Source of the DNA: Streptomyces sp. TSRI0107
GTDB lineage: Bacteria > Actinomycetota > Actinomycetes > Streptomycetales > Streptomycetaceae
Length of the DNA stretch: 64,000 nucleotides
Reading direction: 5' to 3'
NCBI RefSeq assembly: GCF_001905845.1
Contig: NZ_LIVZ01000007.1
Coordinates: 550,189-614,188 of the forward strand
The notes under the pieces are model-generated. The model had not been told where the DNA came from, made no database searches, and saw only the letters and a program-made list of their open reading frames with translations. Position 1 is the first letter of the stretch, and the number at the start of each line of letters is the position of its first letter. Both the position numbers and the translations under genes were made by a program. Shown one piece after another: positions 33,582 through 41,568 of this stretch.

Positions 33582-34982
33582 CTACTTCACGCCCAGCAGC
33601 TGCTCGATCGGATCGATCGCGAAGTACACCAGGAACAGCGCCGAGGTGCCCCACAGCAGCCAGTGGACCTCCTTCGCCCGGCCCAGCACCGCCTTGATCA
33701 CGACGTAGGCGAGGAAGCCCGCGCCGATGCCGTTGGTGATGGAGTACGTGAACGGCATCACGGCGATGGTGAGGAACGCGGGGATCGCGATCTCGTACCT
33801 GTCCCAGTCGATCTGCTTGACCTGCGTCATCATCAGGAAGCCGACGGCGACCAGGGCCGGTGCCGCCGCCTGGAGCGGGACGATGGTGAGCAGCGGGGTG
33901 AAGAAGAGGGCGAGGGCGAACAGGCCGCCGGTGACGAGGTTGGCGAGGCCGGTGCGGGCGCCCTCGCCGACACCGGCGGCCGACTCGATGTAGGAGGTCG
34001 CCGAGGAGGCGGAGGCCGCGCCGCCCGCGACGGCCGCGGCGCCGTCGATGAGCAGCACCCGGCTGAGGCCGGGCACCTTGCCGTCCTCGTCGAGCAGTCC
34101 GGCCTCGGTGCTGATGCCGACGACGGTGCCCATGGTGTCGAAGAAGTCGGACAGGACCAGCGTGAAGATGAGCAGGATCACGGTGACGACACCGACCTCG
34201 GGCGCGCTGAACGCGCCGAACAGGCTGAAGTCGCCGACGAGTCCGAAGTCGGGGCTGTCCAGCACCTCTTCGGGCCACTCGGGCGTGGTCAGGCCCCAGC
34301 TCTCGACGTCGGCGAGCGCGTTGACGGCGATCGCGACGATCGTCATGGTGACGATGCTGATGAGTATCGCGCCCTTGACCTTGCGGGCGAGCAGTCCGAT
34401 GGTCAGCAGCACACCGAGGCAGAAGACGAGGACCGGCCACCCGGCGAGGGTGCCGGTGCCGCCGAGCTGAACCGGCACGGTGGTGTTCGCGGCGTCGGGG
34501 ATGCGGCTGACGAAGCCGGCGTCGACGAAGCCGATGAACGCGATGAACAGGCCGATGCCGACGCTGATGGCCTGCTTGAGCGGCTGCGGGATGGCGTGCA
34601 TGACGGCCTCCCGCAGCCCGGTCAGCACCAGCACACAGATCAGCAGGCCTTCGAGGACGACCAGGCCCATCGCGTCGTCCCAGCTCATCAGCGGGGCGAT
34701 CTGGAAGGCGACGACGGCGTTGAGGCCGAGTCCGGCGGCGAGCGCGAGCGGCAGGTTGCCGCCGATGCCCATGACGACGGTCATGACCGCGGCCACCAGG
34801 GCGGTGGCGGTGGTGAGTTGGACGGGGTCGAGCAGTTCGCCGTTCGCGTCCTTCGCCGTGCCCAGGATGATGGGGTTGAGGACGAGGATGTAGGCCATCG
34901 TGAAGAACGTGGCGAAGCCGCCGCGTATCTCCCGGCCGATGGTGGATCCCCTCTCGGAGACCCTGAAGAACCTTTCGAACAT
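33582..34982 (-). CDS. NCS2 family purine permease (AzgA-like)
   Basis: A 466-residue membrane transporter with 12-14 hydrophobic segments. AzgA/PbuG-type motifs are FATFFTMAYILVLNPIIL near residue 25, GIGGNLPLALAAGLGLNAVV, DFFDTMGTVVGISTEAGLLD, and GAAAVAGGAASASSATSYIE. Members import guanine, hypoxanthine or adenine by proton symport. The ATG at 34982 is chosen because GAGGAG lies eight bases upstream; GTG at 34991 would overlap that site. It is divergent from the ECF sigma factor gene. Confidence 0.9.
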   Translation of the reverse strand: MFERFFRVSERGSTIGREIRGGFATFFTMAYILVLNPIILGTAKDANGELLDPVQLTTATALVAAVMTVVMGIGGNLPLALAAGLGLNAVVAFQIAPLMSWDDAMGLVVLEGLLICVLVLTGLREAVMHAIPQPLKQAISVGIGLFIAFIGFVDAGFVSRIPDAANTTVPVQLGGTGTLAGWPVLVFCLGVLLTIGLLARKVKGAILISIVTMTIVAIAVNALADVESWGLTTPEWPEEVLDSPDFGLVGDFSLFGAFSAPEVGVVTVILLIFTLVLSDFFDTMGTVVGISTEAGLLDEDGKVPGLSRVLLIDGAAAVAGGAASASSATSYIESAAGVGEGARTGLANLVTGGLFALALFFTPLLTIVPLQAAAPALVAVGFLMMTQVKQIDWDRYEIAIPAFLTIAVMPFTYSITNGIGAGFLAYVVIKAVLGRAKEVHWLLWGTSALFLVYFAIDPIEQLLGVK

Positions 34983-35196
34983 GGCGGACACTCCTCGACG
35001 GCTTCTTGATCGGGCGCGGATGCTGGCTGGATTGTTCCCGCGCTGAACCGTCTTCAGGTTTTCTCCGTGTTACGGAATCAAGTTCGGTCGGCCATACGGC
35101 ATTCGAAACCTCGTACGTCTCGCTGGTACAGTTCCCGATCCCGTCCTGGCGTACGGCTGTTCGACGCTGGGGAATCGCTGCGAGGAGAGACCGCCC

Positions 35197-35763
35197 GTGG
35201 GCACAGTCGTCGACGACGCCGCCTCCGTGGAGTTCCATGCCTTCTTCGAGCGTCACTACGCCGAACTCTCGCGCCTCGCCCACCTGTTGACCGGCGAGTC
35301 GGACGCCGCCGACGACCTCGCGGCGGACGCGCTGCTGGCCCTGTGGCACCGCTGGGACCGGGTGCGCGCGGCCGACCATCCGGCGGCGTACGCGCGCGGC
35401 GTGGTCGCCAACCTGGCCCGCACCCGGATCCGGACCGCGGTGCGCGAGCGGCGCCGGATCTCCCTGTTCTGGTCGCAGCGCGAGGAGAAGACCGAGAACC
35501 CGGACGTGGCGGGCGTCGTCGACGTCCAGGAAGCGCTGCGCAGGCTGCCGTTCCGCAAACGGGCCTGTGTGGTGCTGCGGCACGCCTTCGACCTGTCGGA
35601 GAAGGACACCGCGCTCGCCCTCGGGGTGTCGGTGGGTACGGTGAAGAGCCAGACCTCCAAGGGAATGGCCGAGTTGCAAAGACTGCTCGGCACACAGCAG
35701 GCTCCGCAGAGGGTGCGTGCCGCGATGGCGCGCACCGGCCAGGCCGCGGGAAGGGACCGATGA
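35197..35763 (+). CDS. ECF RNA polymerase sigma factor (SigE-like)
   Basis: A 188-residue group 4 sigma factor. Region 2 (about residues 8-75) reads FEFHAFFERHYAELSRLAHLL-like sequence with DDLAADALLALWHRWDRV. Region 4 (about 108-165) reads LRRLPFRKRACVVLRHAFDL, then GVSVGTVKSQTSKGMAELQR. The GTG start has GGAGAG eight bases upstream. The next gene overlaps by ATGA and encodes a membrane protein that probably holds it inactive. The upstream 214 bases contain GGAAT-type and CGTC-type motifs, but I cannot define an ECF promoter. Confidence 0.9.
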   Translation: MGTVVDDAASVEFHAFFERHYAELSRLAHLLTGESDAADDLAADALLALWHRWDRVRAADHPAAYARGVVANLARTRIRTAVRERRRISLFWSQREEKTENPDVAGVVDVQEALRRLPFRKRACVVLRHAFDLSEKDTALALGVSVGTVKSQTSKGMAELQRLLGTQQAPQRVRAAMARTGQAAGRDR

Positions 35764-36614
35764 CGATGCAGCGGGACGTGCACGACGAGCTGCGCGCCCG
35801 GCTGCACGAGGCGGCCGAGGCGCACCGGCCGGACCGGGCCCGCATGCTGGCCCGGATCGAGCGCGGCATGGCCGAGGAGGCCCGGCCGTCCGGTCGTCGG
35901 GCCACGCTGCCGCCGGTGTTCGGCTGGCTGCGGGTGGCGGGGGCCACGGCCGCCGTCGCCGGGGTGCTCGCCGTCGGCGGGTACGCGGTGGCGTCCGCCG
36001 TGAAGTCGGACGACGCTCCCCCGCAGGGCACGGTCGCGGTCACCGCGACGCCCACGCCGTCGCCGGAGGCGACCGGCAGGCCGCCCGCCTTCCCGGTGGA
36101 CCCGTCGCCGAGCGCCCCGCCCACCCGGCGGGAGTCGCCGAGCGCGCCGTCGTCGGCACCGCCCGCCACCCCGCCGGCCGCCACGCCCGCCCGGCCGCCC
36201 GCCGGCGCGGAGGTGGAGGACGGCCCGCTGTGGTCGGACGGCTCGGTCGACCCGCACAGCAACGAGTTCTGGGCGCAGAGCAACGTCACCCTGAAGACCA
36301 CCGAGCAGCTGACGGCGCTCACCGTGGAGCTGACGGTGGCGCAGACCGGCGGGGTGTCCTCCACGGGTGCCTGGCGCTCGCTGCCCGAGGACGACTTCGA
36401 GCTGACCGTCGGCGAGCGGGACGGCTTCCTCGTCTACACCTGGCGGCTGAGGGAGGGCCGTACGGTCCCGGCGGGCACCTGGGTGTTCGCGGGGCAGTAC
36501 GACCACGAGCGCGGCGGCCGCGACGCCAAGGACGACGGCTACGCGGCGACGGCCCGCACGGGGTCGGAGGACCTGGCGGTGGCGGGCGACTTCGCACCGC
36601 GCGACGAGGACTAG
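35760..36614 (+). CDS. Membrane protein paired with the ECF sigma factor (probable anti-sigma role)
   Basis: A 284-residue single-pass protein. The cytoplasmic N-terminus of about 55 residues is charged and helical (DELRARLHEAAEAHRPDRAR). It is followed by one membrane helix (VAGATAAVAGVLAVGGYAVA) and a Ser/Pro/Ala-rich linker. The extracellular domain of about 120 residues has WSDGSVDPHSNEFWAQSNVT, LTALTVELTVAQTGGVSSTG and YTWRLREGRTVPAGTWVFAG, beta-rich like a sugar-binding module. No ZAS zinc motif is seen. Overlap with the sigma gene (ATGA) supports a regulator/sensor pair. The TAG stop lies exactly in the CTAG that flanks a mini-element. Confidence 0.75.
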   Translation: MTMQRDVHDELRARLHEAAEAHRPDRARMLARIERGMAEEARPSGRRATLPPVFGWLRVAGATAAVAGVLAVGGYAVASAVKSDDAPPQGTVAVTATPTPSPEATGRPPAFPVDPSPSAPPTRRESPSAPSSAPPATPPAATPARPPAGAEVEDGPLWSDGSVDPHSNEFWAQSNVTLKTTEQLTALTVELTVAQTGGVSSTGAWRSLPEDDFELTVGERDGFLVYTWRLREGRTVPAGTWVFAGQYDHERGGRDAKDDGYAATARTGSEDLAVAGDFAPRDED

Positions 36615-36800
36615 GCCCTGTCGTTTGGATCATCCCGGCGTCGCAGGGTCTGGCACGCACATCTGCCGCGTTGTCGTCAGTCGCCGACGCGCCGCGTCGA
36701 CTCCCTCCTCCGCCTTGCAGCTGCACGCACCAGACCCCGCTCGACTCGGCCAGGACGCACCGTCCCTCACAGCCGGGCTGACCCAAACGACAGAGCCTAG
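36611..36800. mobile_element. 182-bp non-coding mini-element (MITE-like) with 18-bp inverted repeats and CTAG duplication
   Basis: Between CTAG copies at 36611-36614 and 36797-36800 lies a 182-bp element with ends GCCCTGTCGTTTGGATCA and, inverted, GCTCTGTCGTTTGGGTCA (two mismatches). CTAG fits the YTAR target of the IS5 subgroup. An inner inverted repeat (GGGTCTGG 36646-36653 / CCAGACCC 36730-36737) lies inside. It encodes no transposase, so it would need one in trans. It fills most of the 305-base gap before the PL3 lyase gene; 36801-36919 holds only the leader, with AAGGA before the start. Confidence 0.8.
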
Positions 36801-36919
36801 GAGTCCGGCGACGGCGACTCCCGACGGGCGTCGGGAAAAAGATCCGAAGACGCGGCAACCCTTTCCTCACCGGTGGCGACCAGGAGACGCAAGGATCCCC
36901 TCCCACGCAAGGAATGGGC

Positions 36920-37753
36920 ATGACAGCACGAGCCGAACAGCGCGTCCGCCACCGCCGCCGCGTCACCAGACGACGGGCGGTGATCGCCGGCGCCGCCGCT
37001 CTCGGCATCACCGGGACGGCGATCGTCACCACGACGATGCTGTCCTCCGCGGGCGCCGCCTCCTCCTGGCCGACGGCCAAGGGCACCAAGGCCGTCAGCA
37101 GCACGATCTCCGTCTCCGGCACCTACGACGGCGGCTACAAGCGCTTCCACGGCAGCGGTGAACTGGGCGGCACCGGCCAGGACGAGGGCCAGGACCCGAT
37201 CTTCAAGCTCGCCGACGGCGCGGTCCTGAAGAACGTCATCCTGGGCTCCCCCGCCGCCGACGGCATCCACTGCCAGGGCAGCTGCACGCTGCAGAACGTC
37301 TGGTGGGAGGACGTCGGCGAGGACGCCGCCACGTTCAAGGGCAAGTCCTCCTCGGCCGTCTACACCGTGCACGGCGGCGGCGCGAGGAAGGCCGACGACA
37401 AGGTCTTCCAGTTCAACGGCGCGGGCAAGCTGGTCGTGACCAAGTTCCAGGTCTCGGACTTCGGCAAGCTGGTGCGCACCTGCGGCAACTGCTCGACGCA
37501 GTACAAGAACCGCCAGGTGATCATCAACGACGTCGACGTCACCGCGCCCGGCAAGTCGATCGTCGGGATCAACTCCAACTTCGGCGAGACGGCGGCCCTG
37601 CGCAACGTGCGCATCCACGGCGACAGCGGCAAGAAGATCAAGCCGTGCACCCGTTTCCAGGGCAACAGCACGGGCGCCGAGCCCAAGGAGCTGGGCACCG
37701 GCCCCGACGGCACCAACTGCCGTTACACGGCGTCCGACCTCACCTACGAGTAG
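36920..37753 (+). CDS. Secreted pectate lyase, family PL3
   Basis: A 277-residue secreted lyase that cleaves polygalacturonate by beta-elimination, usually Ca2+-dependent. A Tat-type signal peptide is seen (TRRRAVIAGAAALGITG, cleavage near SSAGA-AS). The body has short parallel-beta-helix repeats with FKLADGAVLKNVILGSPAAD, GIHCQGSCTLQNVWWEDVGE (a PL3 hallmark), VFQFNGAGKLVVTKFQVSDF, and several Cys. ATG at 36920 is preferred over 36914 because AAGGA is six bases upstream of it. First gene of the pectin locus, isolated downstream by a strong hairpin. Confidence 0.9.
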   Translation: MTARAEQRVRHRRRVTRRRAVIAGAAALGITGTAIVTTTMLSSAGAASSWPTAKGTKAVSSTISVSGTYDGGYKRFHGSGELGGTGQDEGQDPIFKLADGAVLKNVILGSPAADGIHCQGSCTLQNVWWEDVGEDAATFKGKSSSAVYTVHGGGARKADDKVFQFNGAGKLVVTKFQVSDFGKLVRTCGNCSTQYKNRQVIINDVDVTAPGKSIVGINSNFGETAALRNVRIHGDSGKKIKPCTRFQGNSTGAEPKELGTGPDGTNCRYTASDLTYE

Positions 37754-37773
37754 GCCGCGCCCAGGCGCCCCCG

Positions 37774-37807
37774 AACGCCCCCGCCGGTGACGACCGGCGG
37801 GGGCGTT
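37774..37807. terminator. Perfect 15-bp stem terminator after the PL3 lyase
   Basis: AACGCCCCCGCCGGT (37774-37788) pairs with 37793-37807 across a 4-base loop, 20 bases after the stop. A strong intrinsic terminator. Confidence 0.75.
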
Positions 37808-37934
37808 CCCGTCGCGTCCGAAACTTTCGCTCCCTACCCTCCCGTCCGCACCGATTGACCCGCTGTCCCCCACCGGTGACACTCCGAAGGCAACGCCTTC
37901 CAACAGAATCCCCCACACTCACACAGGGAGTGTC

Positions 37935-40133
37935 ATGAGCCGCCCCCGCACGCTCCTGCTCCCCTTCCTGGCCCTCCTCCTCGCCCTGCTGACCGCCCCA
38001 CCGGGCACCGCCCACTCAGGAGCACCCCCAGTGAAAGCCCCCAGGTACGCCGGCTACCTCTTCGCCTACTTCACCGGCGAGGGCACCGCCGACGGCGAGC
38101 AGATCCGCTACGCCCTCAGCCGCGGCAACGACCCCCTGCACTGGCGGGAGCTGAACGCCGGAAAACCGGTCCTGACCTCCACCATCGGCGAGAAGGGCCT
38201 GCGCGACCCGTTCGTGATCCGCTCCCCCGAGGGCGACCGGTTCTACATGATCGCCACCGACCTGCGGATGTACCGGGGTTCCAGCGGCAGCTGGGACCAG
38301 GTGCAGCGGCACGGCAGCAAGTCGATCGTGGTGTGGGAGTCGACGGACCTGGTCCACTGGACCGACCAGCGCCTGGTGAAGGTCTCCCCCGACACCGCGG
38401 GCAACACCTGGGCGCCGGAGGCCTACTGGGACGACACGCTCGGCGAGTACGTCGTCTTCTGGGCGTCGAAGCTGTACGCCGAGGACGACCCGGAGCACAC
38501 CGGCTCTACGTACAACAAGATGCTGTACGCCACCACGAAGGACTTCCGCGCCTTCAGCGAGCCGAAGGTATGGAACGACCCCGGCTACTCGGTGATCGAC
38601 TCCACGGTGGTCGAGCACGAGGGCACCTACCACCGCTTCACCAAGGACGAACGCGACCCGAGCAGTTCCAGTCCGTGCTCGAAGTTCATCACCGCGGAGA
38701 AGTCGACGAGCCTCACCGACACCTCGTACGACTTCGTGGCGGACTGCGTCGGCAGCGGTGCGATGGACCGCGGCGAGGGCCCGACCGTGTTCAAGTCGAA
38801 CACCGAGGAGAAGTGGTACCTCTTCATCGACGAGTACGGCGGCCGCGGCTACCTCCCCTTCGAGACCACCGACCTCGACTCCGGCGAGTGGACCCCGTCG
38901 ACCGGCTACCAGCTCCCGGCGAGCCCCCGGCACGGCACGGTCCTGCCGGTGACCCAGGAGGAGTACGACCGGCTGCTGGCCGCCTACCCGGTGGCCCCCG
39001 CCTCGGTCGTGGACGTGACGGCGAAGGGCCAGAAGGGGTACGCCGTCGTCACCGAGGCCGCCTCGAAGGTCGTCCTGCCGATGAAGCCGAACGCCGACCT
39101 GCGGCATCTCGCCCCGGAGTTCGCCGTCGGCGCGGGCGCCACGCTCACCCCGCCGTCCGGGACGCGCCGGGACTTCCGCACCCCGCGGACGTACACGGTG
39201 ACGGCGGCCGACGGCACCACCCGCACCTGGACGGTCGAGGCGGTGCCCACCCGCAGCCCCGTCCTGCCCGGCCTGTACGCCGACCCCGACATCCGTCACA
39301 TGGACGGCCGTTACTGGATCTACCCGACGACGGACGGCTTCCGCGGCTGGGGCGGCACGCGGTTCAAGGCGTTCTCCTCCGAGGACCTGGTCCACTGGGA
39401 GGACCACGGCGTGATCCTCGACCTGGGCCCGGACGTGAGCTGGGCCGACAAGAACGCCTGGGCACCGGCGACAGCCGAGAAGGACGGCAGGTACTACTTC
39501 TACTTCTGCGCCGAGCAGCAGATCGGCGTCGCCGTCGCCGACAACCCGGCGGGCCCCTTCAAGGACGCGCTCGGCAAGCCGCTGATCGGGAGGACCCAGT
39601 TCACCGGGCAGATGATCGACCCGGCCGTGTTCACGGACGACGACGGCACGTCGTATCTCTACTGGGGCAACGGCCGCGGCTATGCCGTCCCGCTGAACGA
39701 CGACATGGTCTCCTTCGACGGCACGCGGGTGAAGGACATCACCCCCGCGGACTTCCGTGAGGGCTCGTTCGTGGTGAAACGGCAGGGCACGTACTACTTC
39801 ATGTGGTCCGAGGACGACACCCGCAGCGAGAACTACCACGTGGCCTACGCGACCGGTCCGAGCCCGCTCGGCCCGTGGACGAAGCGGGGCACGATCCTCG
39901 CCAAGCGCCCGGAGTACGGCATCCTCGGCACCGGCCACCACTCGGTGGTGAACACGCCCGGCACGGACGACTGGTACGTCGTCTACCACCGCTTCGGCCT
40001 GAACGGCCCCGGCCGTCCGGGCGGGGACGGTACCCACCGGGAGACCACGATCGACCGTCTGGCCTTCGCGGCCGACGGGACGATCGAGCCGGTGGTGCCG
40101 ACCCTGGAGTCGATCCGCCCGGTACGGCGGTAG
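37935..40133 (+). CDS. Secreted two-domain glycoside hydrolase with GH43-like modules
   Basis: A 732-residue protein with a Sec signal peptide (LLLPFLALLLALLTAPPGTA). Two five-bladed-propeller-like domains are visible. The first is at about residues 35-350 (YLFAYFTGEGTADGEQIRYA, LRDPFVIRSPEGDRFYMIAT, WAPEAYWDDTLGEYVVFWAS). After a beta-sandwich linker comes a second at about 435-725 (LPGLYADPDIRHMDGRYWIY, QMIDPAVFTDDDGTSYLYWG, and FREGSFVVKRQGTYYFMWSE). The Asp, Asp and Glu of GH43 catalysis fit ADPD, MIDPA and REGS. It probably releases arabinose or xylose from pectic side chains. ATG 37935 has GGGAG upstream. Confidence 0.87.
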   Translation: MSRPRTLLLPFLALLLALLTAPPGTAHSGAPPVKAPRYAGYLFAYFTGEGTADGEQIRYALSRGNDPLHWRELNAGKPVLTSTIGEKGLRDPFVIRSPEGDRFYMIATDLRMYRGSSGSWDQVQRHGSKSIVVWESTDLVHWTDQRLVKVSPDTAGNTWAPEAYWDDTLGEYVVFWASKLYAEDDPEHTGSTYNKMLYATTKDFRAFSEPKVWNDPGYSVIDSTVVEHEGTYHRFTKDERDPSSSSPCSKFITAEKSTSLTDTSYDFVADCVGSGAMDRGEGPTVFKSNTEEKWYLFIDEYGGRGYLPFETTDLDSGEWTPSTGYQLPASPRHGTVLPVTQEEYDRLLAAYPVAPASVVDVTAKGQKGYAVVTEAASKVVLPMKPNADLRHLAPEFAVGAGATLTPPSGTRRDFRTPRTYTVTAADGTTRTWTVEAVPTRSPVLPGLYADPDIRHMDGRYWIYPTTDGFRGWGGTRFKAFSSEDLVHWEDHGVILDLGPDVSWADKNAWAPATAEKDGRYYFYFCAEQQIGVAVADNPAGPFKDALGKPLIGRTQFTGQMIDPAVFTDDDGTSYLYWGNGRGYAVPLNDDMVSFDGTRVKDITPADFREGSFVVKRQGTYYFMWSEDDTRSENYHVAYATGPSPLGPWTKRGTILAKRPEYGILGTGHHSVVNTPGTDDWYVVYHRFGLNGPGRPGGDGTHRETTIDRLAFAADGTIEPVVPTLESIRPVRR

Positions 40134-40155
40134 GCCTCACACCCGGACACCCGCC

Positions 40156-41310
40156 TCACAGGACGGCGTCGAACCAGGCGAAGACCTCGTCCTGCATGCG
40201 GTCGACGAAGACATGGCCGAGGTCCGGCCATGTCCTCAGCACCAGCCGCTCCTCGGCGCGGCGCGAGCGCCAGACGGCGCGCAGCCTGTCCTGGGCCGCC
40301 CGTACGCCGTCGGCGGGGAAGAGGGTGTCCAGGGCGCCGTGGAAGAAGAGCATCGGCCTGGGCGCGGCGATGCTCGCCACGTCGGGGATGTCGAGGTGGC
40401 GGGCGAGCCCGGGGTGGAGCATGTAGTACGACGACTGCCCGCGCAGGGTGTTGTTGCCGGGGACCATCATCTCCCTCAGGCCGGTCATCCAGCACACGCT
40501 CGCCGCGGCGGCGACGTCGTCGCTGAGCGCGGCCGTCTGCCAGGCCCGGTAGGCGCCCATGGAGAAGCCGAGGGCGCCCACCCGGCGGGCGTCCACCCGG
40601 TCGAGCCCGGCGAGGAAGGCGGCGGCGCGGGCGTCCTCCCGGGCCGTCAGGCCGGCGAGGGAGGAGCCCAGGTTGTACAGGTTGGAGGCCAGGGCCTGCT
40701 GCTGTTCGTGGGCGAGCGGTCCGCGGTCGCCCCAGCCGAGCGCGTCCAGGCAGAGCACGACGTAGCCGCGCCGGGCCAGCTCGTCGCCGACGAACCGGCC
40801 GCTGAAGTACCGGTCCGCCCAGGCCTGCGCGGAGGCCGACCGGGTGTCGTCGTACCAGGGCCGGACCAGTTTCTCCTTGCCGATGTCGAACTTCGCCCCG
40901 TGGTCGTGCAGCAGCAGCACCGCCGGGAACGGGCCGGTGCCGTGCGGGATGAGCAGGGCGCCGCGCACGCGTTCGTAGCGGGTGAGGGAGAGGGTCACCG
41001 TCTCCCGGATGTAGCCGTCGGCCCGGACCCGCTCGCCGTACTCGGGGGCGTACGGCGTGCCTTCCTGCCGTCCGACGAGCAGGTGGTCCTCGACGACCGC
41101 GCGGGCCGCCCGCCGCCAGGTCCGGAAGTCGCGGACGGGTGACGTGCCCCAGGCGAGCGGGAAGGTCAGCTCGTCCTTGAGGGCCTGGTGGAAGTCGGGC
41201 AGGTTGCCGCCCACGAGGTCGGCGGCGCCGGCGGTGCCCGGGCCCCCCGCCGTGAGCGCCGCGGCGGCGGCTCCGGTGACGAAGGCCCGGCGGGCCGGCG
41301 GCTCAGGCAT
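40156..41310 (-). CDS. Exported alpha/beta hydrolase, acetylxylan-esterase / dienelactone-hydrolase-like
   Basis: A 384-residue alpha/beta-hydrolase with a Tat-like signal (ARRAFVTGAAAAALTAG). The oxyanion region is FPAVLLLHDHGAKFDIGKEK, the nucleophile Ser is in GALGFSMGAYRAWQ, and Asp/His candidates lie in FFHGALDTLFPADG and DLGHVFVDRMQDEV. Family members remove acyl groups from plant polysaccharides. Its place at the end of the pectinase gene series suggests deacetylation of pectin or xylan. The ATG at 41310 has GGGAGG upstream and overlaps the end of the small exported-protein gene by eight bases. Confidence 0.82.
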   Translation of the reverse strand: MPEPPARRAFVTGAAAAALTAGGPGTAGAADLVGGNLPDFHQALKDELTFPLAWGTSPVRDFRTWRRAARAVVEDHLLVGRQEGTPYAPEYGERVRADGYIRETVTLSLTRYERVRGALLIPHGTGPFPAVLLLHDHGAKFDIGKEKLVRPWYDDTRSASAQAWADRYFSGRFVGDELARRGYVVLCLDALGWGDRGPLAHEQQQALASNLYNLGSSLAGLTAREDARAAAFLAGLDRVDARRVGALGFSMGAYRAWQTAALSDDVAAAASVCWMTGLREMMVPGNNTLRGQSSYYMLHPGLARHLDIPDVASIAAPRPMLFFHGALDTLFPADGVRAAQDRLRAVWRSRRAEERLVLRTWPDLGHVFVDRMQDEVFAWFDAVL

Positions 41311-41557
41311 GGGGCCTCCCGGCGCCCGCGTGCCGCAGCACGTGGTGCTCGACGGCCGCCGGGGAGGTGAGGGACCGGTAGGGGTAGGCGCCGGCGGGGT
41401 GCCGGCCGACGCCGTCGGACAGGCCGAGGCCGCTCGCCACCTCGTCCAGGCGGGCCGGGCGGCCGTTGAACCAGGACCCGGTGTCGTGGAAGTGCGTGCC
41501 GCCGTAGGCCGCGACGGCAAGGCCGGTGAGGAGGGTGCGTCGCCGCATGCTCAGCAC
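41303..41557 (-). CDS. Small exported protein (Tat-like signal), unknown
   Basis: An 84-residue product (81 if the ATG at 41548 is used). It has a Tat-like start (MRRRTLLTGLAVAAYGGTHF) and then a short globular stretch (DTGSWFNGRPARLDEVASGL, ending HHVLRHAGAGRPHA). AGGAGG lies four bases before GTG 41557. It lies between a CE8 esterase gene and the hydrolase gene, overlapping the latter. I do not recognise the family. It may be an intact small secreted protein or the front end of a larger exported protein that lost its body. Confidence 0.5.
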   Translation of the reverse strand: MLSMRRRTLLTGLAVAAYGGTHFHDTGSWFNGRPARLDEVASGLGLSDGVGRHPAGAYPYRSLTSPAAVEHHVLRHAGAGRPHA

Positions 41558-41568
41558 TCCGCCTCCTT

